From positions 1 through 35,196 of the forward strand of contig CANFNA010000013.1 in NCBI GenBank assembly GCA_947448395.1: DNA of 35,196 nucleotides, in the 5' to 3' direction. Origin of the DNA: Chthoniobacteraceae bacterium. Lineage in GTDB: Bacteria; Verrucomicrobiota; Verrucomicrobiia; Chthoniobacterales; Chthoniobacteraceae. Position numbers and translations under genes: made by a program. The stretch's first letter is position 1, and each line of letters opens with the position of its first letter. The notes under the pieces are model-generated. The model ran no database searches, was not told where the DNA came from, and was given only the letters and a program-made list of their open reading frames with translations. Shown in pieces: positions 26,441 to 35,036 of the stretch.

Positions 26441-27364
26441 ATGGATTTTCGTCATTTGCGTTATTTTCAGGCGGTGGCTGAGGAACTGAGTTTTTCTAGG
26501 GCCTCGGAACGGTTGCGGATTGCGCAACCGGCGTTGAGTCGGGCGGTGAAGGAGTTGGAGGAGGAGCTGGGGGTGGAGTTATTGGATCGCAATCGGAGTC
26601 GGGTGAGGTTGACGGCTCCGGGAGGGGTGTTGTTGCGGGAGACGGTTCTCTTGATGGAGCGGTGGGAAGAGACGGTGAGGCGGGTGAAGCGGACGTCGGC
26701 GGGCGAGGAGGGGGAATTGAGGCTGGGATACATTGGGCCGCCAACGCAGCCTTTCTTGGGGCGAATATTGGGGGAGTACCGGAGCCGTTTTCCGAGGGTG
26801 AGTTTGCATTTGGAGGAGCGGACTCCGGAGCGGGTTTGGGAGATGGTGGCGCGGGGGCGACTTTCGGTCGGGTTGACGCGGCCGGTGCCGTTTGCTGGGG
26901 AATGGGGGGGGCTGAAGACGGCGCTTTTGAGGGAGGAGCGGCTGGGGGTGGTGGTGCCTGAGGGGCACTGCTTTGCTGGGGAGGCGAGTGTGTTTTGGAG
27001 GCAACTGGAGCGGGAGCCACTGGTTGTGTTGGCGAGGCGAGAGGGGGTGGGTTTACACGATGCGGTACTGGCGGGGTGTCGGGAGGCCGGTTTTGCGCCG
27101 CGGCTTGCTCAGACGCCGAGTTTGATTGGCACAGTGATGAGCTATGTAGAGGCGGGAGCGGGGGTGGGGGTGGTGACGGACAGCGTGATGCGAGGGGTGG
27201 ATGCGCCGCTGAGGTTTGTGGCGTTGGAACCGGCTGTGACGGTGCCCTTGGTGGTGGTGTGGCGGGAGAGTGAGGAGACGCCGGCGGTGGAGCGTTTCCG
27301 AGAGCTGCTGCTGGAGTGGCAAGCGGCTGGGCGTCTCTGGGAGGTTGAGAGCGCGGGGTGGTAG
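26441..27364 (+). CDS. LysR-family transcriptional regulator
   Basis: 307 residues from ATG 26441 with the classic LysR opening MDFRHLRYFQAVAEELSF. The winged helix-turn-helix spans about 1-60 (SRASERLRIAQPALSRAVKELE, then LLDRNRSRVRLTAPG), with a linker helix and an effector-binding domain (about 90-295). The domain starts EGELRLGYIGPP and includes LGVVVPEGHCF and EAGAGVGVVTDSV. The effector is unknown. The frame allows ATG 26411, which would lie inside the operator-like dyad, so 26441 is chosen. It is divergent from the antiporter/halogenase-like operon and probably regulates it. The gene is strongly purine-rich and G-rich on its coding strand compared with its neighbours, which leaves a long but spurious open frame on the opposite strand. 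Confidence 0.93.
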   Translation: MDFRHLRYFQAVAEELSFSRASERLRIAQPALSRAVKELEEELGVELLDRNRSRVRLTAPGGVLLRETVLLMERWEETVRRVKRTSAGEEGELRLGYIGPPTQPFLGRILGEYRSRFPRVSLHLEERTPERVWEMVARGRLSVGLTRPVPFAGEWGGLKTALLREERLGVVVPEGHCFAGEASVFWRQLEREPLVVLARREGVGLHDAVLAGCREAGFAPRLAQTPSLIGTVMSYVEAGAGVGVVTDSVMRGVDAPLRFVALEPAVTVPLVVVWRESEETPAVERFRELLLEWQAAGRLWEVESAGW

Positions 27365-27378
27365 AGCGGGCGCGGGCG

Positions 27379-27396
27379 AAAAACACCTCGGGGGTG
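27379..27396 (-). terminator. Possible terminator downstream of tRNA-Tyr
   Basis: Read on the minus strand, cacc-cccga-ggtg forms a 4-bp stem with a 5-base loop followed directly by five T residues. It begins at the encoded CCA end of the tRNA. The stem is short, so efficiency is uncertain. Confidence 0.35.
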
Positions 27397-27480
27397 GTGG
27401 GCAGAGCTGGATTCGAACCAGCGAAGGCGTAAGCCAGCGGATTTACAGTCCGCCCCGTTTGGCCACTTCGGTATCTACCC
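27395..27480 (-). tRNA. tRNA-Tyr (anticodon GTA), CCA end encoded
   Basis: 86 bases on the minus strand fold as a class II tRNA. The acceptor arms gggtaga and tctgccc pair over 7 bp (one G-T). The anticodon stem gcgga/tccgc holds the loop ctgtaaa with anticodon GTA (plus-strand positions 27444-27446). A long variable arm (tggcttacgccttc) is present, and the T arm is gctgg-ttcgaat-ccagc. The CCA is encoded at 27395-27397. The D arm (gccaaacggggcgg) is typical of bacterial tRNA-Tyr. It sits at the edge of the glycan accessory region that follows. Confidence 0.95.
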
Positions 27481-27668
27481 ATTCCCCAGAGAGGGAGGGA
27501 GAAATTAGGGAGGAGCCCCCAGTGCGGGCAAGAGGGAAATGGAGAGAGTGCATGGAACCTTGGACGCGGAAGGGATTTGGTCTGGCTCGGGATCTTTACT
27601 AAACTGGATTTCGCAGATTAGGGGGACCCTTTAGCGAAATCCAACTCGAGGGTGGTGCTTGGAGTGTA

Positions 27669-28235
27669 TTAGCCGAGCGTTTGCGTGAAGCCGTCGGTCA
27701 GTTGGATTTTCGGCCGCCACCCGACGCTGCCTGAGTTTTCCATAAATCCGAATAGTAATCTTCGATATTAATTTGCTTTCGCGCAGAAGTTCGCCGAGGG
27801 CAGAAAGCGTGACTGTTTCGAGACCCCCAAGGTTGAAGACTTCGCCGTCTGTAGATTTGCAGGCTGCAGCGAGAAGCAATGAATCCACGTAGTCATCGAA
27901 GTGGGTAAAATCGAAGAGTTTGGTACCGTTTCAGATTTCGGCGGGCTGGTTTTGGAGGATCTTGCCGAATGTAAATGCCAAGGCGGTTTTGGCGGGCGTT
28001 TTTGATGCGCATGTCTGGTCGGTAGGTGTTGGTGAGGCGGGTGGCGCACGTTTGGAGTCTGTAAACATTGTGGTCGAGGATGCGGCAATATTCTTGGGCC
28101 ATCTTGTTGATGCTGATGACTTCGACCGGGAGGGGGTTTAAGAAGAGGATTCTGAGGGAGGGGCTAAATTTGCGCCAGCTCTCGAGCAGTGAGAGTTCGC
28201 AGAGGCAATTGATTTCGAGATCCTCGATGCAGTGT
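27669..28235 (-). pseudogene. Decayed NAD-dependent sugar-nucleotide epimerase/dehydratase (extended SDR)
   Basis: Translating the minus strand in three frames gives consecutive pieces of one extended SDR protein. First comes LEINCLCELSLLESWRKF, then MAQEYCRILDHNVY and ATRLTNTYRPDMR. A frameshift near 27960-27975 leads to KILQNQPAEI, a stop (TGA at 27931-27933), then FDFTHFDDYVDSLLLAAACK and GEVFNLGGLETVTLSALGELL. Another shift near 27765 gives IEDYYSDLWKTQAA, and a third near 27715 gives WRPKIQLTDGFTQTLG before a stop at 27669. The order matches UDP-glucose 4-epimerase or dTDP-glucose 4,6-dehydratase relatives. The Rossmann start (G-x-x-G-x-x-G) and the Y-x-x-x-K region (near a deletion after RILF) are missing. 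The bases between this and the tRNA (27481-27668), and those before the next gene (28236-28366), hold nothing I recognise. Confidence 0.75.
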
Positions 28236-28366
28236 GTTTAAAACGGCGGTTTTTGAGAGTTTTAGAGTCGAGTAACGTGTGGATGCCTGAGATGGAACGA
28301 GACGGGCTGCCGTTTGTGCTTTAATCTCTTCCCTCTTACTGCTCACGGTACTCTGATCCGCGAAAT

Positions 28367-29500
28367 TTGGGAGGCCTGCTGAACCCCAAAACACCTCACC
28401 GCAATGGCAAAGCACATCTTGTTTACGGAGTCCTCTCGAAATGTGGGGGGCAAGAGTTGCAATTTATGCAGCAAATGGCGGTCATGCAGGCCAACGGATT
28501 TCAAACAGCCTTAGCGTGTCGACTTGGGAGTCGCGTTGAGGAGGTTGCCAGGGAAAAGGGGCTGAACGTGCTAACCCTAGGCTTTCGCAACAGCTTTGAC
28601 ATCCGCACCATTCTAATCCTCCGCGAATGGATTGCGCGAAACAGGCCCCTCCTCGCCATTTGCCACAGCGGACACGACACTAACAACCTCGCCATCGCAG
28701 CGCGTCTCGTGAAGAGCAGACCCTTCTTATTGCGCTCGCGAACGTACCAACCTGGGAAGGCTCGAGCATTTTCCTACAACCGTCTTGTTGATGCCACCAT
28801 GCTCCCAAGCGGCTATTTAAAGGGCTGTTTGCTGGCCAATCCGAAGGTTCAGTCCGAACGCCTGCACGTCGTGTATCCCGGAATCGATTTCGCAGCCCTC
28901 GATCAAAACGCGTCGTCGGCATTGCCTCCCCCCTTGGAAACTTGGCTGATGCGGAAGGGCGGTCCGATCATTGTCCACGTGGCCATGCTTCGCGGCGAGA
29001 AGGGGCACATGACACTCCTGTCAGCCTTGCACGATCTCAGAGAACGCTGGCCTGACGTTCGATATGTGATTGCTGGAGAAGGAGGCGAAAGGGAGCGAAT
29101 CAACAGTGAAATCAGGCGCTTGGGGTTGGAATCGAGAGTTTACATGGCGGGCATGATCAGCCCAGTGGCCTCGCTCATCTCGCGCTCGGATTTATTGGTG
29201 ATGCCCTCAAGTTATGAACCATTGGGCATGGCCCAAATCGAAGCCCTTGCCCTTGGGGTGCCGGTAATTGCGAGTCGAACCGGTGGAATTCCGGAGACGG
29301 TCGAGCATGCTGCCACCGGGCTACTTGCCGATCCGAATCAGGTGGCAGCGTGGGCCTCGGTCTTAGATGAGGCTCTGTCCAATCCCGAACGGATGCGAAC
29401 CCTTGCCAGAGCGGGACGCGAGGTCGTCCGCCAGCGATTTTCCTCGGAAATGAACATGAGGGAGATCCTCCGGATTGCAGGTTTGGAGTTGGGTCGATAG
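28367..29500 (+). CDS. GT4-family glycosyltransferase (GT-B fold)
   Basis: 377 residues of a retaining glycosyltransferase that adds a sugar from a nucleotide donor, probably on a lipid-linked surface glycan. The N-terminal acceptor domain opens with KAHLVYGVLSKCGGQELQF. The C-terminal donor domain has VHVAMLRGEKGHMTLLSAL, YVIAGEGGERERI, the GT4 Glu-x7-Glu motif in SYEPLGMAQIEALALGVPVIAS, and TGGIPETVEHAATGLL. No ATG lies before the conserved N-terminus and the frame is closed upstream by a TAA at 28322, so TTG 28367 is the likely start. The 5' end abuts the decayed epimerase, so its original promoter may be lost or new. The acyltransferase-3 gene follows after 83 bp on the same strand. Confidence 0.88.
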   Translation: MGGLLNPKTPHRNGKAHLVYGVLSKCGGQELQFMQQMAVMQANGFQTALACRLGSRVEEVAREKGLNVLTLGFRNSFDIRTILILREWIARNRPLLAICHSGHDTNNLAIAARLVKSRPFLLRSRTYQPGKARAFSYNRLVDATMLPSGYLKGCLLANPKVQSERLHVVYPGIDFAALDQNASSALPPPLETWLMRKGGPIIVHVAMLRGEKGHMTLLSALHDLRERWPDVRYVIAGEGGERERINSEIRRLGLESRVYMAGMISPVASLISRSDLLVMPSSYEPLGMAQIEALALGVPVIASRTGGIPETVEHAATGLLADPNQVAAWASVLDEALSNPERMRTLARAGREVVRQRFSSEMNMREILRIAGLELGR

Positions 29501-29583
29501 CCTTTTTGGCGCGGATTTGCTCCGTCTTCGTCATTGAACTCCTCGGGCGCTTGGCCGGAGGGTTGATCCCATCGCTTGGCAAA

Positions 29584-31659
29584 ATGCACAGAGCCTCATC
29601 CGTAAACCCTATTTACCATCCTAGTTATCGCCCGGACATCGATGGCCTTCGAGCGGTGGCAATTCTCCCAGTGATCTTGTTTCACCTCTACCCGGCTTGT
29701 GCTCCGGGGGGATTTGTAGGAGTAGATGTTTTTTTTGTAATATCGGGTTATCTAATTTCCCTGATAATTTTCCGTAGTCTCGAGCGTGGAACGTTTAGCT
29801 TTTCGGAGTTTTATGCCAAGCGAGTACGCCGAATTTTCCCTGCACTAATCGTAGTGCTTTCCGCCTGTTATACCCTCGGCTGGCTTCTACTCCTCCCGGA
29901 CGAGTTTCGGCTTTTGGGTAAGCATCTCGCCGCCGGTGCCGGCTTCGTGCAGAATATAATTTTGCAGCGCGAAGCCGGATACTTCGATGTCGATTCGGAG
30001 ATGAAACCGCTCCTGCACCTATGGTCCTTAGCAATAGAGGAGCAGTTTTATATGGCCTTCCCCTTGATGGTTTGGCTTTTGTGGCGTCGGCCACCTAACC
30101 TCATTCTTGGGTTGATACTAACCTTAATGGCCTCCTTCGTTTTGGCGGAACAAGGCGTACGTAGTGACCCCGTTAAGGCCTTTTATCTACCGCACCACCG
30201 ATTTTGGGAAATGATATCGGGGGCTCTCCTAGCCCTCTCACAGAGTTCCCGACTGTCCCCGGTCTTCAACCGCGCGAGCCCTTTGGAAGAGTTCAAGAGC
30301 TGTCAGGCGTTGACAACACTTCGCAGCTGCGCCTCACTGTTGGGCTTCCTGCTGATCGCAGCGTGCGTTGCAGGATATCACGCTAAGGTTCCATGGCCGG
30401 GAGCCCTTGCGCTGGTGCCGGTACTGGGTGCTGTTCTTTTGATCGCAGCCGGGCCGGCGGGCTGGGTGAACCGCAACCTACTGGCCGCGCGCCCTATGGT
30501 ATGGATTGGCCTTATTAGTTATCCGCTATATCTATGGCACTGGCCGCTCCTTGTTTTCCTTCGTATTATTGAAGACGGCGCCGTACCCTCGATAGCATCG
30601 CGACTCGTAGTGCTAATGGCTACGTTCGCCCTTGCGGTGCTCACCTATTGGTTGATCGAAAAGCCCCTCCGATTCGGAACGCGTCCCAAAATGGTTGTGT
30701 TGGGACTTTCTGCTTCGTTGGCGGTGATATTAACCATTGGTGTTCTAGCCAAAAATAATTTACCAGAGAAACGTTCCTTGCTTATTGTTCGAAAAGGATA
30801 TGCCGAACTGGTTGCCCGGTTCGGCTCGGATCGGTGGTATTCTGGGAAAGAAAAATGGCTGTTTCTCGGCAATAAGCATGACAACACACTTCGGAAGTTG
30901 GAATTGCGCGTTACTCCCTCAGCAAGGCAGCTGCAAACCTTCAAAGCACAAATTTCAAATTTGGCGCGGGCAGGGGAAAAGTGTGGTGTGCCTGTAGCTC
31001 TAATGGTGGGGCCCGACAAGGATCGCATTTATTCGGAATATCTACCAGACGAGCTACAGCCCTCGCTGCGGAGATACGTGGATTTCTTTCTTGAGGGGTT
31101 GGTGGATGTTCCAAATCTAGTCGTATACGACCCCTTGAAGGATTTAAACGAACGAAAGTCCAACGGTTTACTTTATTGGAAAACTGACAGTCACTGGAAC
31201 CAGCTTGGCTCCTTGGTGGCTTGGCAAGGATTGACAAAAAAGATCGGCCTGCCGGAGCTTAACGTTGAATTGCGTCCGAGCTCCGTCGCGTATTCCGGCG
31301 ACCTCTTAGAGCTGTCCGGATTGAAAGATGTGATTCCGAACACGGTGGATAACTACGAGGCTATATGGCCGATTGCGCCCGAATTAAGGGTTCTGCCATC
31401 TACCGTAAAAGCACAGAAGGCGCCATTCCGATGTGAGGTTGTTCACAACTCGAGGGCGGTGACCGATAAGCGCGTTTGGATCATCGGAGATTCCTTCGCC
31501 GACGGACTCCGGCCCTACATTAACGGCACCTTTAAAGAGATCTCGTATGTCGGACACTGGAGGGACTGGCTTCCCGATGAAAAGTTGCCGAAATTGCTCG
31601 AACGCTCGAACGAAAAACCTGACCTCATTATCGTGGTCCGCGTTGAGAGAAGCTTCTAA
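29584..31659 (+). CDS. Acyltransferase-3 (OafA-like) fused to AlgX/AlgJ-like SGNH domain
   Basis: 691 residues from ATG 29584 (a TTG at 29506 is less likely). Residues about 10-380 form a polytopic acyltransferase-3 domain with YRPDIDGLRAVAI, GVDVFFVISGYLIS, YAKRVRRIFPAL, HLWSLAIEEQFYMAFP and SYPLYLWHWPLLVFLRI. The C-terminal periplasmic part (about 415-691) is not the usual OafA SGNH domain. It starts SGKEKWLFLGNKHDN, like AlgJ/AlgX, has the Asp-x-His-Trp signature D535, H537, W538 (KTDSHWNQLGS) and a nucleophile block IIGDSFADG (Ser637). The acyltransferase-3 half should bring acyl groups across the membrane and the SGNH half transfer them to an exported glycan, as in OafA but with a different second domain. 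Located between a glycosyltransferase and an FkbM methyltransferase. Confidence 0.88.
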   Translation: MHRASSVNPIYHPSYRPDIDGLRAVAILPVILFHLYPACAPGGFVGVDVFFVISGYLISLIIFRSLERGTFSFSEFYAKRVRRIFPALIVVLSACYTLGWLLLLPDEFRLLGKHLAAGAGFVQNIILQREAGYFDVDSEMKPLLHLWSLAIEEQFYMAFPLMVWLLWRRPPNLILGLILTLMASFVLAEQGVRSDPVKAFYLPHHRFWEMISGALLALSQSSRLSPVFNRASPLEEFKSCQALTTLRSCASLLGFLLIAACVAGYHAKVPWPGALALVPVLGAVLLIAAGPAGWVNRNLLAARPMVWIGLISYPLYLWHWPLLVFLRIIEDGAVPSIASRLVVLMATFALAVLTYWLIEKPLRFGTRPKMVVLGLSASLAVILTIGVLAKNNLPEKRSLLIVRKGYAELVARFGSDRWYSGKEKWLFLGNKHDNTLRKLELRVTPSARQLQTFKAQISNLARAGEKCGVPVALMVGPDKDRIYSEYLPDELQPSLRRYVDFFLEGLVDVPNLVVYDPLKDLNERKSNGLLYWKTDSHWNQLGSLVAWQGLTKKIGLPELNVELRPSSVAYSGDLLELSGLKDVIPNTVDNYEAIWPIAPELRVLPSTVKAQKAPFRCEVVHNSRAVTDKRVWIIGDSFADGLRPYINGTFKEISYVGHWRDWLPDEKLPKLLERSNEKPDLIIVVRVERSF

Positions 31660-31851
31660 GCAAGAGCTGTTGCGAGAAGTGGGCAGGGGTACTCATGCGC
31701 GACCACTTTATTTGGATTTAACTGACCAGCCGAACTACAGTCAGGACTCCCGATCTTCACACATTCCTGTGGTGGCGCGTTATGGTGTCATGTGCGCCGT
31801 ACGGCGGTAAATGAATTGAGGTTCTCTAGTGAATTACATAAAACAACGCGC

Positions 31852-32742
31852 ATGAAGGTCAATCAGCGCCAAGAGGAGAAACGTTTTGTTAGACGGTTGC
31901 GGTTAATCAGAATGGTGTTCAGATTGGCGCGCCTCGTTCGAGGCAAACCGATCACAAGGCTGATTGATTGGTTGTGCTATTTCTCCAAGGACAAGGCGGA
32001 TCGATTGCAAATCGTAGCTCCCTATCATGGAGATCTCTTAATGCATTTGGACGTGCAGAGTTGGGTGGAAAGGAAGATTTTGTGCAAAGGTTACTACGAA
32101 GCATGGGTAGCGAACTTCCTTTCTCGGTCGTTGAAGCCGGGGCATGTGGCTTTGGACATCGGGGCCAATATAGGATGTCACACGCTGGTCATGGCGAGTG
32201 CGGTTGGAAATCAGGGGCGAGTCCTTGCTTTTGAACCTAACCCGAGAATTCTCGCGCGACTTCGCTCTAACGTCCGCCTGAATCGGTTCGACCACGTAGA
32301 GCTTCTACCAGTTGCTTTGAGCGACAATCAGGGACGCTCCAGCATCTTTATTCCGGCCGAATTGGATCACAATCAGGGCTTGGCCAGCATGCATCGAGCG
32401 AACCTTGGGGGGGGATGTGAGGAAGTGTCGGTCGACGTTGAATTATTGGATGACGTGGTTAGTGGGAAAAAGTTAGAGCGGGTCGACCTAATTAAAATGG
32501 ATGTTGAGGGACACGAGTGGCACGTACTTCTGGGCGCGAAAAAGACCTTGGAGCGTTTCAAGCCCGTCCTCGTTTTTGAATTTAGCCAAAGACAGTGGAA
32601 AAATGCCGGATTTAGTCCGGAGCAGGTCGAGGAGTTTCTGACAGACCTTGGCTATGACTTGTTCGTGATGCGGGAGGATTACATAATGAGCATCCGTCAC
32701 GGCGTGGCCGAGCACGGGGACCTTTTGGCTCTTCCCAGATGA
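31852..32742 (+). CDS. FkbM-family SAM-dependent methyltransferase
   Basis: 296 residues from ATG 31852; a GTG at 31792 would add 20 polar residues and is less likely. The SAM-binding motif I is HVALDIGANIGCHTLVMA, motif II is LAFEPNPRILARLRSNV, and the FkbM marker KMDVEGHEWHVLLGA lies in the C-terminal half. FkbM enzymes methylate hydroxyl groups of sugars or polyketides; in a surface-polysaccharide locus the target is probably a sugar hydroxyl. A basic N-terminal extension of about 60 residues (many Arg) precedes the domain and could bind membrane or nucleic acid, but this is not known. The 192-bp gap before it and the 172-bp gap after it hold nothing recognisable. Same strand as both acyltransferase-3 genes. 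Confidence 0.9.
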   Translation: MKVNQRQEEKRFVRRLRLIRMVFRLARLVRGKPITRLIDWLCYFSKDKADRLQIVAPYHGDLLMHLDVQSWVERKILCKGYYEAWVANFLSRSLKPGHVALDIGANIGCHTLVMASAVGNQGRVLAFEPNPRILARLRSNVRLNRFDHVELLPVALSDNQGRSSIFIPAELDHNQGLASMHRANLGGGCEEVSVDVELLDDVVSGKKLERVDLIKMDVEGHEWHVLLGAKKTLERFKPVLVFEFSQRQWKNAGFSPEQVEEFLTDLGYDLFVMREDYIMSIRHGVAEHGDLLALPR

Positions 32743-32914
32743 TACAGCGTTCGTCCCACAGCCGGTTCTTGAGGCAGACCTTTTCACCCCGAAGAGGCCT
32801 CGAGCATTGGATCAGCGCCCCTTTAATTTGAACCTTTGGTGTGCCCCTTACTTTGAGGTGGTCGATGGATTCCATTTAAGGTTCGCAGCCGCTTGAGATC
32901 CTTGTTCTCACAGT

Positions 32915-34845
32915 ATGAGCGCTTTAAGGTATCGTACAGACATTGATGGTTTGAGAGCAGTGGCGGTACTCGGTGTGGTTATTTACCATGCGTTCCCCAA
33001 GATGGTTCCAGGTGGATATACTGGGGTGGATATTTTCTTTGTAATAAGTGGGTATTTGATCAGCGGAATATTGTATAAGGAGAGTGTCAGAGGCGTCTTT
33101 AGCTTTGCGGAGTTTTATGTGAGGAGAGTGCGAAGGTTGTTCCCCGCCCTCATCGCCGTATTGATCTTTTGCTTTGGGTATGGGTGGTTGATTTTGCTGC
33201 CCGACGAGTTCAAGCAACTGGGGAAACATTTAGCGGCTGGGATAATGTTTTCTCAAAATCTCGTCTTGTGTGGAGAAAGCGGGTATTTTGATGTGGCGGC
33301 GAATCTGAAACCACTTTTGCATTTGTGGTCTCTGGCGGTCGAGGAACAGTTCTACATCTTTTTTCCACCCTTGTTTCTGCTTGTATCTAGAAAGAACTGG
33401 CCGCTTTTACGTGTCCTCGGATTGTTGTTAACGGCTTCCCTCGTTGGGAATTTGGTGATGTCAGAGAAAAGCGAGGTGCTTGCTTTTTATCTGATGCCGT
33501 ACGCATCTGGTAATTCCCAGGTGGGAGCTTGCTGGCGAGGCACCACTTTGCCGAGGGCAGCGGGAAAAAGAGCCCCGGGGTGAGCAACGCCTTTTCATTG
33601 GCAGGTATAGTACTCATAGCGGTAGGAATGGCCGCTTTTCAACATGGCGATCCTTATCCGGGATGGAGGGCATTACTTCCTGTCTTAAGAACGGTTATGC
33701 TGATCGAGGGGGGCGAGACTGCATGGGTTAATCGCGTGGTATTATCCAAGCCTGCGATGGTGTGGTTTTGGCTAATTAGTTATCCGCTCTACCTTTGGTA
33801 CTGGCCATCTTTGGCCTTTGTGCAAATTTTAAAAGGGCCGAAACCAAAACCAGTTTATTGTTTAAAGGCTGTCGCCTTTAGCATGATACTAGCTGTGCTT
33901 ACTTATTATTTTGTCGAGAAGAGGTTAAGGCACGGAAGAGGTAAATGGGTTGTTTGCCTTCTATGTGCCGCATTCCTTCTAGTTGGCTTTGCTGGATGGT
34001 TGGCATTCACGGGTAGGCTGCCATCTAGGTCCATTCCAGCGGATCTTCTTAAGAGCGTTGCTGCTACTCGGGACAGGGATTCTCTCTCGGGCCTCAGATG
34101 CTTGAGCCAAAGAGGCACGGTGTTGTTAAATCATGTCGGGGGCGAGGGAAAACTAACTTTATTTTTTGGGGATAGTAACATGCAGCAATACGCCCCAAGA
34201 ATTCGGGAGGTTTTGAAAAACGCGAATACTAGCGAGAGAGGGGCTCTCTTTCTAACGGCAGGGGGGGTGCCACCGATACCCGGAGTTTCGAAGGCGGGAG
34301 TTTCGGGGTCTGAAGATTTGCATCAAACATTCAGGGAGCTCAGTCTATCTGAGACTCGGGTTGACAGGGTGGTGATCGCGGCTCGGTGGGATCTCTATTT
34401 TTCACCCTCCTCGAAATACCGCTTTGGAAATCGGGCTCTTTCGGAGAGTGCTGCAAGACGGGATGCCTTGGAGGCTCTTGGTCGGCTAATTCGCGAGAAG
34501 GTGGAAAGTAACAAAAGAGTGACGGTGCTTTTATCGACCCCTAATGGCGAGGGCCTCAATCCCAGGCTTTATGCAAAGAGGGGCTTTTTTTCTATGCCAG
34601 AGATCCGGCGTGTCGATTACACGAGGTCCCAACATGTAGAATCTCACGGTGAGATGCTGCGGGAAATCGCTTCCGTTGCTGTCATTAACGGGGCGGAAGT
34701 GGTTGATCCGCTTGAGCACCTCTGCGAGGGAGAAATCTGTATCGCAGAGAACGATGAGGGGCCTATCCGCTACGATGCAAATCATCTCCGACCGGGGTTT
34801 GTTCGTGATCACGTCAAGTTTTTGGATACCACCGTGTCACCGTGA
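32915..34845 (+). pseudogene. Acyltransferase-3 (OafA-like) with SGNH domain, frameshifted
   Basis: The gene starts at ATG 32915 (RYRTDIDGLRAVAVLGVV) and reads to about 33528 with GVDIFFVISGYLIS, VRRVRRLFPAL and HLWSLAVEEQFYIFFP. It continues one frame back from about 33529 to the TGA at 34843 with SYPLYLWYWPSLAFV and a C-terminal SGNH domain. The SGNH domain has a GDSN nucleophile block (LTLFFGDSNMQQYAPRI) and DANHLRPGF. Together they make an OafA-type protein of about 640 residues. Around 33502-33530 the expected RIWEFQVGALLA-like segment is spoiled by what looks like two 1-base losses, one 1-base gain and one substitution. The net result is one missing base and a stop at 33581-33583 in the first frame. 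It is either a true pseudogene or a sequencing error. If repaired it would O-acylate a surface sugar. Confidence 0.85.
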
Positions 34846-35036
34846 CTCGGCGGGGCTCTCGCTCCTTTTGCCCTGGGTCATTCCAACCCAAAAACTGCTG
34901 GCTAGAACGAAGCACTCCCGTGGAGATGCAAAAAGTTGACTGGGCTTGATAGGCCCGAGGCGAAGCACGTAGGCTCCCAATCCAGAGGGGCTCCTCGATT
35001 CGCTTGACCCCGACTTTGGGACGCCCTCTTTTTTTC

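Noticed and set aside
26496-27482. Open frame of 328 codons on the minus strand opposite the LysR gene
   Set aside because: It is extremely Pro, Ser and Ala-rich, has no domain, runs through the tRNA-Tyr gene, and is explained by the purine-rich LysR coding strand.
32612-32875. Minus-strand frame of 87 codons across the FkbM 3' end and gap
   Set aside because: Considered as a possible transposase remnant because of a basic GTPKVQIKGALIQ segment, but I recognise no family and see no inverted repeats.
34846-35036. Gap before pseB considered for a promoter or small gene
   Set aside because: No convincing -10/-35 pair, start site or hairpin; overlapping open frames look random.
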